A stretch of DNA of 64,000 nucleotides, taken from NCBI GenBank assembly GCA_025963725.1, contig JAOQAE010000006.1:496001-560000 (forward strand), read 5' to 3'. Under the pieces are notes generated by a model, which was not told where the DNA came from, did not search any database, and saw only the letters and a program-made list of their open reading frames with translations. How positions within the stretch are numbered: position 1 is the stretch's first letter; the number at the start of each line of letters is the position of its first letter. Shown piece after piece: positions 18,077-26,953 of this stretch. The stretch comes from Bacteroidota bacterium. Its GTDB lineage: Bacteria; Bacteroidota; Bacteroidia; 2-12-FULL-35-15. The position numbers and the translations under genes are program-made.

Positions 18077-18799
18077 TTACAACAGGTAGAAGAAGGTAAA
18101 TACGAATACCCATACCAGATCGACAAAGTGCCAGTACAGACCAACCTTCTCAACCATTTCGTAGTGTCCGCGCCTTTCGTAGGTTCCTTTCACTACATTG
18201 ATAAATATAACGAGATTGATAATTACACCGGAGAATACGTGGAAACCGTGGAAACCTGTAATGAAGAAGAAGAAGTTTGCGAATACCGGTAAGCCATACT
18301 CATTCACGGTCATTGTTGCGCCGTAAACCGTTTGCTCCACCCATTTGCCGTCTACAGACACGCTTCTTAAAGCCCCGTGCTCTGTTCCAACAATGAAGTG
18401 GTACCACTCCCATGCCTGTGAGCCAACGAACATTGCACCGCCGATGATAGTAAGGAGCATCCAGATGATCACTTTTTGCCTGTCCTTCCTGTGCCCTGCT
18501 TCTACTGCAAGTACCATTGTTACCGACGACATGATGAGGATCAAGGTCATCAGACCTACGTATGCCAAAGGAATGTGTCCGTGATAAAAAGGGAAGTGAG
18601 TAAATACATCGCCCGGATTAGGCCAAACTTCGGGATGTTTATGGCGCATAAAGCCATAAGCACATAATAAGCCTGAGAATGTTAATGCATCGGATACCAG
18701 GAAGAACCACATGAAGAGCTTTCCGTAGCTTACGTTAAATGGTGATTTCCCACCGTCCCATGCTGAGCCTGAATCTGTTTCAACTGCGTGACTTGACAT
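18077..18799 (-). CDS. Cytochrome c oxidase subunit III (long form)
   Basis: 240 residues with about five membrane helices. The subunit III signatures are visible: KLFMWFFLVSDALTFSGLL near the N terminus, MTLILIMSSVTMVLAVEA, the loop SQAWEWYHFI, FFFITGFHGFHVFSGVIINL, and the C-terminal GLYWHFVDLVWVFVF. This subunit stabilises the heme-copper core and proton uptake. It is followed by subunit IV. Subunits I and II are not in the window. Confidence 0.92.
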   Translation of the reverse strand: MSSHAVETDSGSAWDGGKSPFNVSYGKLFMWFFLVSDALTFSGLLCAYGFMRHKHPEVWPNPGDVFTHFPFYHGHIPLAYVGLMTLILIMSSVTMVLAVEAGHRKDRQKVIIWMLLTIIGGAMFVGSQAWEWYHFIVGTEHGALRSVSVDGKWVEQTVYGATMTVNEYGLPVFANFFFFITGFHGFHVFSGVIINLVIFINVVKGTYERRGHYEMVEKVGLYWHFVDLVWVFVFTFFYLL

Positions 18800-18866
18800 A
18801 CTTTATAAAAAATTAGAGTTTTTTAACTGAAATTCGGGTGCTAATATGCAAATTTTCATTGAAATT

Positions 18867-19454
18867 TTAGCGAACAAATAATAAAAATAAGAACAAATAT
18901 ATCCACAGCAAATCAAGGAAATGCCAGAAGATAGCGCAAAGCCTTACGCCTAAAAGGTTTTGGGAGTTGTATTTTCCTTGTATAGACTTAATCCAAACTA
19001 CGGAGAGGGCTATCATTCCGCCCGCCAGGTGCAGGAGGTGCATCAAGGTAAGCACATAGAAAAACGATCCGGAAGCATTGCTGTATTTTCCGGCAAAAAC
19101 GATCTTCTGGCTGTAGAGAATTCCCCAGCCCATGAACTGGCAGATCACGAAGCCGGCACCCAGCAGCAGGGTGAGCAAGGCGCCCATTTTTAGATTTTTA
19201 AGCTCGTCCTTTTTTGCTGCAGAAAGCGCCCAGTTCATGGTAACGCTGCTTAGCAGGATAACTGCGGTGCTGATGTAAAAGATCTGGGGCATTTCGAACT
19301 GCATCCAGTCGCCTTTTTGCTGACGCACCACGTAAGCGCTGGTAAATGCCGCGAAAAGCATTACCATGCTGCCCATGCCGAGGTACAGCATCGGCTTTGC
19401 CACCTTTTCACGGATGGCCTGCTTTTCTTCGGCAGCTGATAAGATTGTTTCCAT
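18867..19454 (-). CDS. Heme-copper oxidase subunit III-like protein (short form)
   Basis: 195 residues, a second subunit III-family protein directly upstream of the longer one. Motifs are YLGMGSMVMLFAAFTSAYVV, ISTAVILLSSVTMNWALSAA, FYVLTLMHLLHLAGGMIAL, and the terminal AIFWHFLDLLWIYLF. Paired short and long subunit III genes are usual in Bacteroidota caa3 clusters. It is 36 bases from ctaB, so it is probably co-transcribed. Confidence 0.9.
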   Translation of the reverse strand: METILSAAEEKQAIREKVAKPMLYLGMGSMVMLFAAFTSAYVVRQQKGDWMQFEMPQIFYISTAVILLSSVTMNWALSAAKKDELKNLKMGALLTLLLGAGFVICQFMGWGILYSQKIVFAGKYSNASGSFFYVLTLMHLLHLAGGMIALSVVWIKSIQGKYNSQNLLGVRLCAIFWHFLDLLWIYLFLFLLFVR

Positions 19455-19490
19455 TATTAACTATCGTTAGGTTGTTACTTTACCGAATCA

Positions 19491-20393
19491 CTATTTCCCG
19501 ATCATTACCGCCAGCTGGATGGCCGGCAGGTAAAAGAAAGAGCCGAACATGAGCTTGCGCGCCGCTTCCACGGTGCAATCCTTATAAAGTATATAGGCCT
19601 GGTACAGGAAATAGATGCTGCAGAAAGAGATCACGAATGCCGAAATAGTGCCTGAAATATGGAACATTACGGGCATCAGGCTGATCGGGTACAAAAAGAG
19701 GGTATACACGAGCACCTGGAAAGCGCTGCTTTTATCGCGGCCGCCGCGGGATGGAAGCATTTGAAAACCCGCTTTTTTATAATCATCGTCAAGTACCCAG
19801 GCAATGGCCCAGAAATGAGGAAATTGCCAGATGAACTGCCCCACGAACATGATCCAGCCGATCAGCGGCACCTCGCCAAAGCCTTGGGTAGTAGCCACAC
19901 AACCCAGCAAGGGCGGGATGGCACCCGGAAAAGCGCCTACAAATACGGCAAAAGGGGTAACACGTTTCAAAGGGGTATAAACAGCGGTATACAGGATCAG
20001 GGCGAGGGCTCCGAGAATGCCGCTCAGGGGATTCATGAAAACAGTGAGGATAGTGATCCCTGCGCTGCCGGTAATCGCCGCGAGGATAAAGGCCTCATTC
20101 ACGCTCATGCGTTCCTGCGGCAGCGGGCGGTTCTGCGTCCTCGACATCAGCTTATCGAGGTTCCGCTCGATGATCTGGTTAAAGCCGTTGGAAGAGCCTG
20201 TTACAAGGAAACCGCCTAGCACCAGCCAACCCATTTGGGCCCAGTCGACCTTCACCGAAGCGGCGGTATAGCCGATAGCGGCGGAAAATACCACCAGGGA
20301 GGCAAGGCGGAATTTCATAAATGCGGCATAATCCCGCAATTTACTGACCTGTGCAACCGGTTTCTGGAGTGTATTTACGTCTTCTGTGATCAA
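19491..20393 (-). CDS. ctaB: Protoheme IX farnesyltransferase
   Basis: 300 residues, UbiA prenyltransferase family. It converts heme B to heme O for the oxidase. The first Asp-rich motif is NQIIERNLDKLMSRTQNRPLP and the second is AWVLDDDYKKAGFQMLPSR (read as NQIIERNLDKLM and VLDDDYKKAG), with about eight membrane helices between and after. It is the first visible gene of the oxidase transcript; what lies upstream is the debris at the end of the toxin locus, not coxA or coxB. Confidence 0.94.
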   Translation of the reverse strand: MITEDVNTLQKPVAQVSKLRDYAAFMKFRLASLVVFSAAIGYTAASVKVDWAQMGWLVLGGFLVTGSSNGFNQIIERNLDKLMSRTQNRPLPQERMSVNEAFILAAITGSAGITILTVFMNPLSGILGALALILYTAVYTPLKRVTPFAVFVGAFPGAIPPLLGCVATTQGFGEVPLIGWIMFVGQFIWQFPHFWAIAWVLDDDYKKAGFQMLPSRGGRDKSSAFQVLVYTLFLYPISLMPVMFHISGTISAFVISFCSIYFLYQAYILYKDCTVEAARKLMFGSFFYLPAIQLAVMIGK

Positions 20394-20543
20394 AATCGAG
20401 CGCTTTTTGTAAGCGGCTACAATTTTACCAAATTATTCTGAATTAACGTGTGTTTATTGGAAATTTTAGACGGTTTTTGGAATAATGGGGATGAGTGATT
20501 GGATGCGGCCACAGATTTACAAAGAACTACTTTCTTTGTTGTA

Positions 20544-20887
20544 TCATTTAATGACGGGTATCTCTATTGCGGAATCTCCTGAAGCAATCGCTCCATGTAC
20601 TCTTAATAGCTTTTCAGCTACAGTGATCAAATCAAGTTCCTCGATGTTTTCTTCAAGAATTGCCTGATCATGAAGTTGCTTGAGCCCAGAAGGGAGCATC
20701 TTAAGATTTTTTTAATTTTATCCAAGATGGAGCTATCGCTTAATGTTATTATGACGCTCTTATTCGTAACCTCAAGTAGGATATTGTTATCTAACGACAT
20801 ATCAACTAAAATCGCCAGAATTACGGACAATCTGCTGATAAATAATGGACCGAAGTTTAAGAGCTCACCATTTCCAAGAGCAGACAT
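20544..20887 (-). pseudogene. Frameshifted hypothetical gene, about 114 codons
   Basis: From the ATG at 20887 the frame reads MSALGNGELLNFGPLFISRL up to SDSSILDKIKK, then leaves frame at a run of seven A residues near 20710-20716. In the next frame the coding character continues (LKMLPSGLKQLHDQAILEEN, then TVAEKLLRVHGAIASG and EIPVIK) to a stop at 20544. The total length is 3n+2, so one missing base explains it. It could be a decayed immunity or accessory gene of the adjacent toxin locus, a homopolymer sequencing error, or less likely programmed slippage. Function not recognised. Confidence 0.55.
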
Positions 20888-21026
20888 TGTCTGTTCAATA
20901 TTGGATTTGCTTATATTTGCTTCATTCGGGTATAAAAATTATTTCAATATTTGACCTTTATTCCTTTTTTAATTCCCTGAATATAATTTTTGGGCACTTG
21001 ACTGTCCTTTGGCTCAGCGTTAACTG

Positions 21027-21268
21027 CTAAATAACACTTGCATATTCAGACAACACATGTAGTAAGCCATCCCGAAGATTCGGCCCTTCATATCTGATGG
21101 CTTCGAATCTCGAATCCTTACCCATAATTACCATAGTATATTTGTTAGCACTTCGAACACCGTCGTATTTTAGGAGCAGATATCTTCGGAACTATCAAAC
21201 ACCTCAAATACATCTTCAATATGAATTGAATTAATAGCCGCAATCAAAGCATTTAATCTTGTTTTCAT
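21027..21268 (-). pseudogene. Frameshifted small hypothetical gene, about 80 codons
   Basis: It starts 13 bases after the TPR-like gene with MKTRLNALIAAINSIHIEDV and runs to FDSSED, then stops at TAA. In the next frame the sequence continues as YLLLKYDGVRSANKYTMVIM, then FEAIRYEGPNLRDGLLHVL, to a stop at 21027. Length is 3n+2, again one base short. Position at the 3' end of a toxin operon suggests a former immunity gene. No family recognised. Confidence 0.55.
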
Positions 21269-21281
21269 TCATTTTCTTTTA

Positions 21282-21935
21282 TTAATCCTTGGTCTTCTCA
21301 ATAGTATTTAATCTCAAAGTCAACTCTTCATAATTTACCTTGGTTATATGAATGCCCCGTAGACGCTCATTAACAAACTCAGAAAAGTTGGTAACGTCTA
21401 TATACTCCATATCAGAATATATACGAAGAATATTCGAAATGCCCGTTTTCAAATATTGGAATGCTTTTTCATTATCTCCATCACTACTATACATTTCTGA
21501 TAACAATACGTAATTATAGGAGGCAAAAGGGTCGTATTTTATTGAATTTAACAATGCCTCCATATAAGAATTTTTATCTTTAAACCGGTAATAGAATGCT
21601 TGCAATAAAAAAACTAGATTCTGATATTCTGATTGAAAATCCTTTTTAATGATAATATCATATATGTTCTCCAAAGAAGTTGAACTAATTTCACCCTGAA
21701 AAGTATCTTCAATATAAGCCCTTAAAACTACCGACTTAATATCATTAGGGTTAGCTCCCAACAGCCTTAAGGCCGAATGATAATCTCCAACAAAAGCAGA
21801 TTGTAATAATAAAGCAAGTCGCAATCTAATCTCATCATCCGATGGATGTTCTTCTAATTCCTTTTCAAGAAATATTAAAAGCCCGTCATAATCAGAGCTT
21901 TGTAGTCGCTTTTCTATTTCAGATGCTAAAATCAT
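21282..21935 (-). CDS. TPR-like protein, probable immunity partner of the upstream toxin
   Basis: 217 residues from the ATG at 21935 (the frame extends upstream, but only inside the toxin gene). It is all-helical, with helix-turn-helix pairs resembling tetratricopeptide repeats: SDYDGLLIFLEKELEEHPSD, AFQYLKTGISNILRIYSD and YNYVLLSEMYSSDGDNEKAF. It starts 10 bases after the toxin stop, the usual place and spacing for an immunity gene. The pairing is inferred from position and no specific immunity family was recognised. AT-rich like the toxin's C-terminal part. Confidence 0.6.
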   Translation of the reverse strand: MILASEIEKRLQSSDYDGLLIFLEKELEEHPSDDEIRLRLALLLQSAFVGDYHSALRLLGANPNDIKSVVLRAYIEDTFQGEISSTSLENIYDIIIKKDFQSEYQNLVFLLQAFYYRFKDKNSYMEALLNSIKYDPFASYNYVLLSEMYSSDGDNEKAFQYLKTGISNILRIYSDMEYIDVTNFSEFVNERLRGIHITKVNYEELTLRLNTIEKTKD

Positions 21936-21945
21936 GATGTATAAA

Positions 21946-24900
21946 TTATCGAATAACATTTCCAAAGAGCCTTGTCGGATAACCTTTATAGGCATCTATC
22001 GACGTTACTTCGCCGTTCCTGATAAATGTCTTTATTGTCGTCTGATGACCGTTTAATTCTTTAAGAATAAAATTATCCCCTTCTTTCAGTTTAGTAATAT
22101 TTTCCATTACAAGCTTGTCAATTTCTGCCAAGATATCTTCCTTATTTTTACCTAAATCCATTATTCCTTTAGTGATATGATCCTTTGAGAATATGTGTCT
22201 TTCATATTTTACTACTAAATCTTTAAAATTAAATTTAATACCTGCCGCTGCCTTCTCCAACCCCGCGAACTCATCCAAGTACTTTGCCGTTTCTGTCACC
22301 TTAGCCAATGGAGATGAATTCTTAACCGAAGTCAATTCGCCTGATAATTTTTCTGTGGCTTCCGTTAGTTTTCCAGGATTCTTTTCAAAAAATTCCAATG
22401 TAAGAGGATCCACTTTTTTCAGCCCATTCTCCACCAGATTTACATCCAAGCCGGCAGCTTTTAACACATTCTGTGTTTGAGGAATTTCGGCATTAATAAT
22501 TGAATACGATTTAAGTGTATTCTCTGTAGCTGCCGAAGTTGTTATTGCTGTTTCACCTGCAATTAAAGATTCCTGCTCAATGTAATAGGTTGTTCCTTTC
22601 TCGGCAATAAGCTCCCACACGCCTTTTCCTATTAATCTTGCTCCTCCCGGAATAGCTGCTCGTCCAACAATGGCAATTTCAACCAGTTTACCAACTCCAA
22701 ACATAGCTAAATTAACGAAAAAATCCGACCAGAAATTTTCACCCCACTTTTTATCCGTTAATCCAGCTTGCAATGATTGATGCACCAACGTTGTTATTAC
22801 AGCTCCGGTAACAATTTCAGTGGTTGTAAGAATTACAGCTGATGCAGTTGCGCCCAAGGCTGTACCTCCTAATGCACCTTCTAATAACCCGGTTAGAAAA
22901 CCACCAACTCCAGCACCAGCTATAAAGGAAAGCACAACAGCTCCAATCATTACAACCTGTAACTCGGCATTTGCTAATTCAGTTTGAATATTATGCAAGC
23001 CGATGTCAACTTTTAAACCCTCACCATATTTAGGGTCTGCAATAAGGTTTTGACCCTCTGCAATAAGCTTTTGTATTTCTACTTCATTATTTGCCTGTCC
23101 GGGATAAAGTAAAAAACTTATTTTTAAAAGTATGTCATTAAATTTATCATTATACTTTCCACTGTTACCTAAAAAAATTCTTGATTTTCTTAGTGCTCCG
23201 AGCATAGCTGCCTGTGACATAATATCCATTATACCTATTGCTGTTTCAACCTTCGCTAAAGGTTTAAGATCCACTTTTGTTAGCGGGTTTCCATCCTTCT
23301 CTGAATTTGGTTGGATAGGCTTTTTATTGGCCAGGGCCTCATCGCAATACTTAAACAGGTTATAATGATAGTTTATGTTAGGATCCTTCCTCAGCTTTTC
23401 AATGGCGTTTTTAGCAAAGTCGGCTCTTTTATTAAAAATCCCACCTTCTCCATAAATAATTTCATAAAGAAGAGCATACGAATCCTCGAGCAATTTGTCC
23501 GCAGGACCAAAATTTACCGGCGATTCTGGATATTTATATGCCGCAATAATTGTATTCCTATAACTGTTAATTGCAGCTTGTGCTTTATCCTTTATTTTCT
23601 CATTTATTTTACCGTATATTTCTATAAAAAAAACAGCCTTTCCAACCTGCTCTTTGAATTTGCCAAAATTCTTAACGAGCATATTAGCGCCGATCCCCTC
23701 TTCAGTTAGTTCTTTTTGAGAATAGCTATTGCCTTCAATAAATTTCTTCTTAGCAAATCCGAGGGTAGTTTCATCAATAAAAAAGGTAGCGCCGCTACTA
23801 CCCTTTTTTTCTTCGGATGAGGCTTTCCGCAAACCTTCTTTTGTTCTCTTATCAATTTTCGTTTGCCCATTCTTAGAGTCTTTTTCGTCCGCAACATAAA
23901 ACTTCCCCGAACGTGACTCTTCCTGCTTTTTTGGATCCTTATTTAATTCTACTGGAACATCGGTAGTCAGCAATATTCCAAGATCTATATACTGCTTATG
24001 TGCAATAAAACCATTTTTACCCCGGGGATCCAAAACATAGTTTTTGTTTTGAAAGTTATTTACTAACTCTATTGCTAACACAATAGCTTTCTTAGGTTCA
24101 ATAGGCGTGTAATTTCCTTCCGGGAATAGTTGCTCCACTTTAGTGGTTGTTCCCATAATAACATTCTTTTTATCCTTTTTATGTACTTCCAGCGTAGCAA
24201 AATCATTCACCTCATCATAGTCAACTTTGTTTTCCTGGTATCGATAAAAAGTTTTTGATGGACCCAATTGCAGGTCCCATCGAATAAAACCAAAAGCCGC
24301 TTCTCTTCCTCTAAGCCCGGGAATTGGTGTAAAAACCACCAAATATTCTTTCCCCGATTCATCTGTTACATATTTATGCTCTACCCATTGAGGTACGAGG
24401 TCCTTATCCGCCTCCCAGCCTCTTTCTATTAAATAATACTTAATGATTTCACTTCGCCATGCAGGAATCGGCCCGTCTTGTTCTCCAAAAAACAATACTT
24501 CCAGTTTACTTTGCTGATAGTCATCCCCAAGTTTTTGAGTGATATTAGATAAAGTATATTTTTTATACTTCTTTCTAGCCTCAAGCACAACCGGATCATC
24601 CATCTTTTGCACCTTCCTCCCTACATCTCCCTTCTGCTGCACCGTATGCGTCAACTCATGCGCCAATAAGCCTTTTCCTTCCTGCGAAGACGGGTTATAC
24701 TGCCCTTCATTAAAATAAACATCCTGCCCGTGCGCAAAAGCTTTTGCATTGATGTCTCCGCTCATTTTCTGCGCTTCGCCACCTGTATGGATGTTCACGC
24801 CGGAAAGGTCTGTTCCTAAATGCCCTTCCATTTCTGATTTTACATTCGTATCCAGCTTGCTGCCTTGTCCTTTTGTGCCCTGCAACTGCTGGTCGAAGCC

Positions 24901-25287
24901 GGGTGTGGTGGTCATTCCAGCATCTTCGCTTTTTGCATTGATATCGGATGGCGTGTGCTCCAGCGCCATTTTGGAAATGCTCACATCGCCTTTGGTGACG
25001 CCTTCCGCCACTTTATCGGCCTGCTTTTCAGACTGATCTTCCGGCTGCGAGATCTCCAGCTTGGCCTGGACATTGTTCTGCTGATGCCGCTTCGTATTCT
25101 CGAAAATTGCTCGACCCGTCACATCCTGTCCATTCGCATACGATTTCCCAGAATCTTCCATCATCCTCGAAACCTGCTCTTCGCTCAACGAGGCAATATA
25201 ACGCTGAATAGTTTCAAGGCTGGAATTCTTTTTCTTCCGTCGTGCCTTTCCTCTTGAGCTTTCAAATCCGTGGTCGTATGTTCTCAT
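21946..25287 (-). CDS. DUF4157 (eCIS-core) polymorphic toxin with C-terminal putative RNase domain
   Basis: 1113 residues. The N-terminal part carries the DUF4157 domain of extracellular contractile injection system (eCIS) cargo: SGVNIHTGGEAQKMSGDINA, ending in the metallopeptidase-like HELTHTVQQ at residues 210-218. A long unassigned middle follows, then a hydrophobic glycine-rich stretch (about residues 775-840, VMIGAVVLSFIAGAGVGGFL) that may cross or insert into membrane. The last about 95 residues (ERHIFSKDHITKGIMDLG ... FIRNGEVTSIDAYKGYPTRL) resemble the predicted BECR-fold RNase toxin class, Ntox35-like; this assignment is from memory and moderate. GC content drops sharply just after the DUF4157 domain. 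It follows the ATPase gene by 12 bases. Confidence 0.75.
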   Translation of the reverse strand: MRTYDHGFESSRGKARRKKKNSSLETIQRYIASLSEEQVSRMMEDSGKSYANGQDVTGRAIFENTKRHQQNNVQAKLEISQPEDQSEKQADKVAEGVTKGDVSISKMALEHTPSDINAKSEDAGMTTTPGFDQQLQGTKGQGSKLDTNVKSEMEGHLGTDLSGVNIHTGGEAQKMSGDINAKAFAHGQDVYFNEGQYNPSSQEGKGLLAHELTHTVQQKGDVGRKVQKMDDPVVLEARKKYKKYTLSNITQKLGDDYQQSKLEVLFFGEQDGPIPAWRSEIIKYYLIERGWEADKDLVPQWVEHKYVTDESGKEYLVVFTPIPGLRGREAAFGFIRWDLQLGPSKTFYRYQENKVDYDEVNDFATLEVHKKDKKNVIMGTTTKVEQLFPEGNYTPIEPKKAIVLAIELVNNFQNKNYVLDPRGKNGFIAHKQYIDLGILLTTDVPVELNKDPKKQEESRSGKFYVADEKDSKNGQTKIDKRTKEGLRKASSEEKKGSSGATFFIDETTLGFAKKKFIEGNSYSQKELTEEGIGANMLVKNFGKFKEQVGKAVFFIEIYGKINEKIKDKAQAAINSYRNTIIAAYKYPESPVNFGPADKLLEDSYALLYEIIYGEGGIFNKRADFAKNAIEKLRKDPNINYHYNLFKYCDEALANKKPIQPNSEKDGNPLTKVDLKPLAKVETAIGIMDIMSQAAMLGALRKSRIFLGNSGKYNDKFNDILLKISFLLYPGQANNEVEIQKLIAEGQNLIADPKYGEGLKVDIGLHNIQTELANAELQVVMIGAVVLSFIAGAGVGGFLTGLLEGALGGTALGATASAVILTTTEIVTGAVITTLVHQSLQAGLTDKKWGENFWSDFFVNLAMFGVGKLVEIAIVGRAAIPGGARLIGKGVWELIAEKGTTYYIEQESLIAGETAITTSAATENTLKSYSIINAEIPQTQNVLKAAGLDVNLVENGLKKVDPLTLEFFEKNPGKLTEATEKLSGELTSVKNSSPLAKVTETAKYLDEFAGLEKAAAGIKFNFKDLVVKYERHIFSKDHITKGIMDLGKNKEDILAEIDKLVMENITKLKEGDNFILKELNGHQTTIKTFIRNGEVTSIDAYKGYPTRLFGNVIR

Positions 25288-25299
25288 CGACTTTACCTT

Positions 25300-26694
25300 T
25301 TAAAAATTTCTCCTGTCTTCGTACCCCTGTCCGTACCGCCTTACCGGGTTTTGCATCACCATTTCATCGGTACAAACCTCATACTTCCTTCCGGTTTTTT
25401 TGAACTCATCCATGAGCGCCTGCTCCAGCAGCTCAAACGTGAGCACGGTTGTTTGCTTGTCGAGCGCCTCGATCACACCTTCCGAAATAATATTGTAAAT
25501 GCTCCCGCCGGAGAACTGGTAATTCTTCGCAAGCCTGTCCACCAGTCCTTCCGCATAAGCAAACGGGGGAGCCAGCGCATTTTCCCAGAGACGCACACGC
25601 TCCAAATATTCAGGGAAAGAAAACGTGACGATCTGCCTGATCCTCCGCTGGAATGCTTTATCAAAATACTGCGACAGGTTCTGAACGTTGGTGGCAAGGA
25701 TCACAATGCCATTGTATTCCTCGATCTTCTGCAGCAGAAAGGATTGCTCATTGTTCGAATGCTTGTCGTGCGAATCCTTCACTTCAATACGCTTGCTGAA
25801 AATAGATTCGGCTTCGTCGAAAAACAATATGCTCGGTTGTCCGCTGAAACGGTCGAACACACGCTCGAGGTTCTTTTCGGTTTCGCCGATGTATTTCGAA
25901 ACCATCTGTGCGAAATTAACCTTGTAAACAGGAAGGTTCAGCTCGTTGCCGATCGCTTCCGCCGTATGGCTTTTTCCTGTTCCGGGATCACCGCTGAAAA
26001 TGCCGATGAAATTCTGGCGGTATCGTGCGCTATCCGGCAGCGACCAGAGTTGTTTCATATTTCGTGCAAAGCGATGCAGCTTCGCAAGATCAGCTACTGT
26101 TTTTGCATCGAGGATCACATCCTTCATTGTATGTGTGCGCTTCCCGCGCTTTGCAGGAAAACCTGCATCACCGTCGAGGCTCGGAGCTTCACCATGCAAT
26201 ATTGTAGAGATAAACTGGTCATTAAAAATGATCTGCTGATCAGAAAAGGTCTGGCAACCTTCCGGTGAATGTGTTAACAGTAAATTGGAAGTGAATAATT
26301 TATTCTTCCTGTTGAAATAGCAGAGGTAATAATCTATTTGTTCTTCATCATCAGCCGCCAGTAAAAAAATTGCGGTTCTTACGGTTGGATAAAATTGTCC
26401 GTATTCTTCCCTGAAAATCCCGCCGAAGCGCGACTTTTTCTCAGGATCCCTGAAATGCACAAGTAAGGGATTCAGTACCGAGGGCTTGAAGGTAGCCGCA
26501 AATGCAAGATTGAGCATTACCCTGTCTGCTTCGCCGAAGTTATGTTCAGCAATAAGCTTCCCGTAAGGTGTGTCCTCGCCAGGAAACGGCAATGGAAGAA
26601 ATTCTGTAAAATTCTTATTCAGCAGGTTGTCGATGCGTTGCGACAGCCAGCTCAGCTGCGCGCTTATGCATTCAGTATTTACGGTTGTTTCCAT
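25300..26694 (-). CDS. AAA+ ATPase of the eCIS/DUF4157 type
   Basis: 464 residues. The N-terminal half is a family-specific domain. The C-terminal half (from about residue 215) is an AAA+ module with Walker A GDPGTGKSHTAEAIG, Walker B SILFFDEAES, sensor 1 VILATNVQN, and arginine-finger region FQRRIRQIVTF. ATPases of this kind are a standard part of eCIS loci and are thought to assist assembly or cargo loading. No sheath, tube, baseplate or spike genes occur in the window, so this may serve an eCIS encoded elsewhere. Confidence 0.82.
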   Translation of the reverse strand: METTVNTECISAQLSWLSQRIDNLLNKNFTEFLPLPFPGEDTPYGKLIAEHNFGEADRVMLNLAFAATFKPSVLNPLLVHFRDPEKKSRFGGIFREEYGQFYPTVRTAIFLLAADDEEQIDYYLCYFNRKNKLFTSNLLLTHSPEGCQTFSDQQIIFNDQFISTILHGEAPSLDGDAGFPAKRGKRTHTMKDVILDAKTVADLAKLHRFARNMKQLWSLPDSARYRQNFIGIFSGDPGTGKSHTAEAIGNELNLPVYKVNFAQMVSKYIGETEKNLERVFDRFSGQPSILFFDEAESIFSKRIEVKDSHDKHSNNEQSFLLQKIEEYNGIVILATNVQNLSQYFDKAFQRRIRQIVTFSFPEYLERVRLWENALAPPFAYAEGLVDRLAKNYQFSGGSIYNIISEGVIEALDKQTTVLTFELLEQALMDEFKKTGRKYEVCTDEMVMQNPVRRYGQGYEDRRNF

Positions 26695-26722
26695 GATGTG
26701 CGGTGCCCTGTAGGGGGACTGT

Positions 26723-26738
26723 TTGTGTAATTACACAA
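26723..26738. promoter_or_regulatory. Perfect 16-base palindrome upstream of the AAA+ ATPase gene
   Basis: TTGTGTAATTACACAA lies 29 bases before the ATPase start codon. Its half-site GTGTAA is shared with the NrtR operators, but there is no spacer between halves, so a different dimeric regulator is more likely. Operator role is inferred from symmetry and position only. Confidence 0.4.
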
Positions 26739-26909
26739 GTTAGCGGCTCAAAACAATACAAACAAGGACAAATTGCCGGAATTTGTACAACGTACAGTCA
26801 GCCCTCACTTCACACAACACATTAACTACCAAACGTTTACGTCATTAATCAAACCCTCTTTTTAAGGCCAAAAATCATCGGATTTATGATCCCGGAGCGT
26901 AAAAATTTC

Positions 26910-26939
26910 TTGTACTTTAGTATTAATAAAATACATTTG
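26910..26939 (+). promoter_or_regulatory. Bacteroidota-type promoter of the ion channel gene
   Basis: TTG (26910-26912), exactly 19 bases, then TACATTTG (26932-26939), matching the Bacteroidota consensus TTG-N19-TAnnTTTG. The start codon at 26954 leaves a very short 5' leader. Confidence 0.7.
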
Positions 26940-26953
26940 CCTCAAAGCTATTT

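Larger units (their letters stand above)
20394..21281. other. AT-rich stretch without intact genes, holding two frameshifted gene remnants
   Basis: Between ctaB and the TPR-like gene no intact frame of credible coding character is present. Two minus-strand remnants (20544-20887 and 21027-21268) are each split by a single frameshift. The rest (20394-20543, 20888-21026) is AT-rich with no clear hairpin or gene. Base composition is markedly lower in GC than the oxidase genes to the left. Confidence 0.6.

Noticed and set aside
20670-20954. A plus-strand gene of 94 codons
   Set aside because: It lies antisense to the frameshifted minus-strand remnant, whose two halves have better coding character; no recognisable motif.
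26723-26738. The TTGTGTAATTACACAA palindrome as a third NrtR site
   Set aside because: It lacks the 3-base spacer of both NrtR sites and precedes an eCIS ATPase gene with no NAD link.
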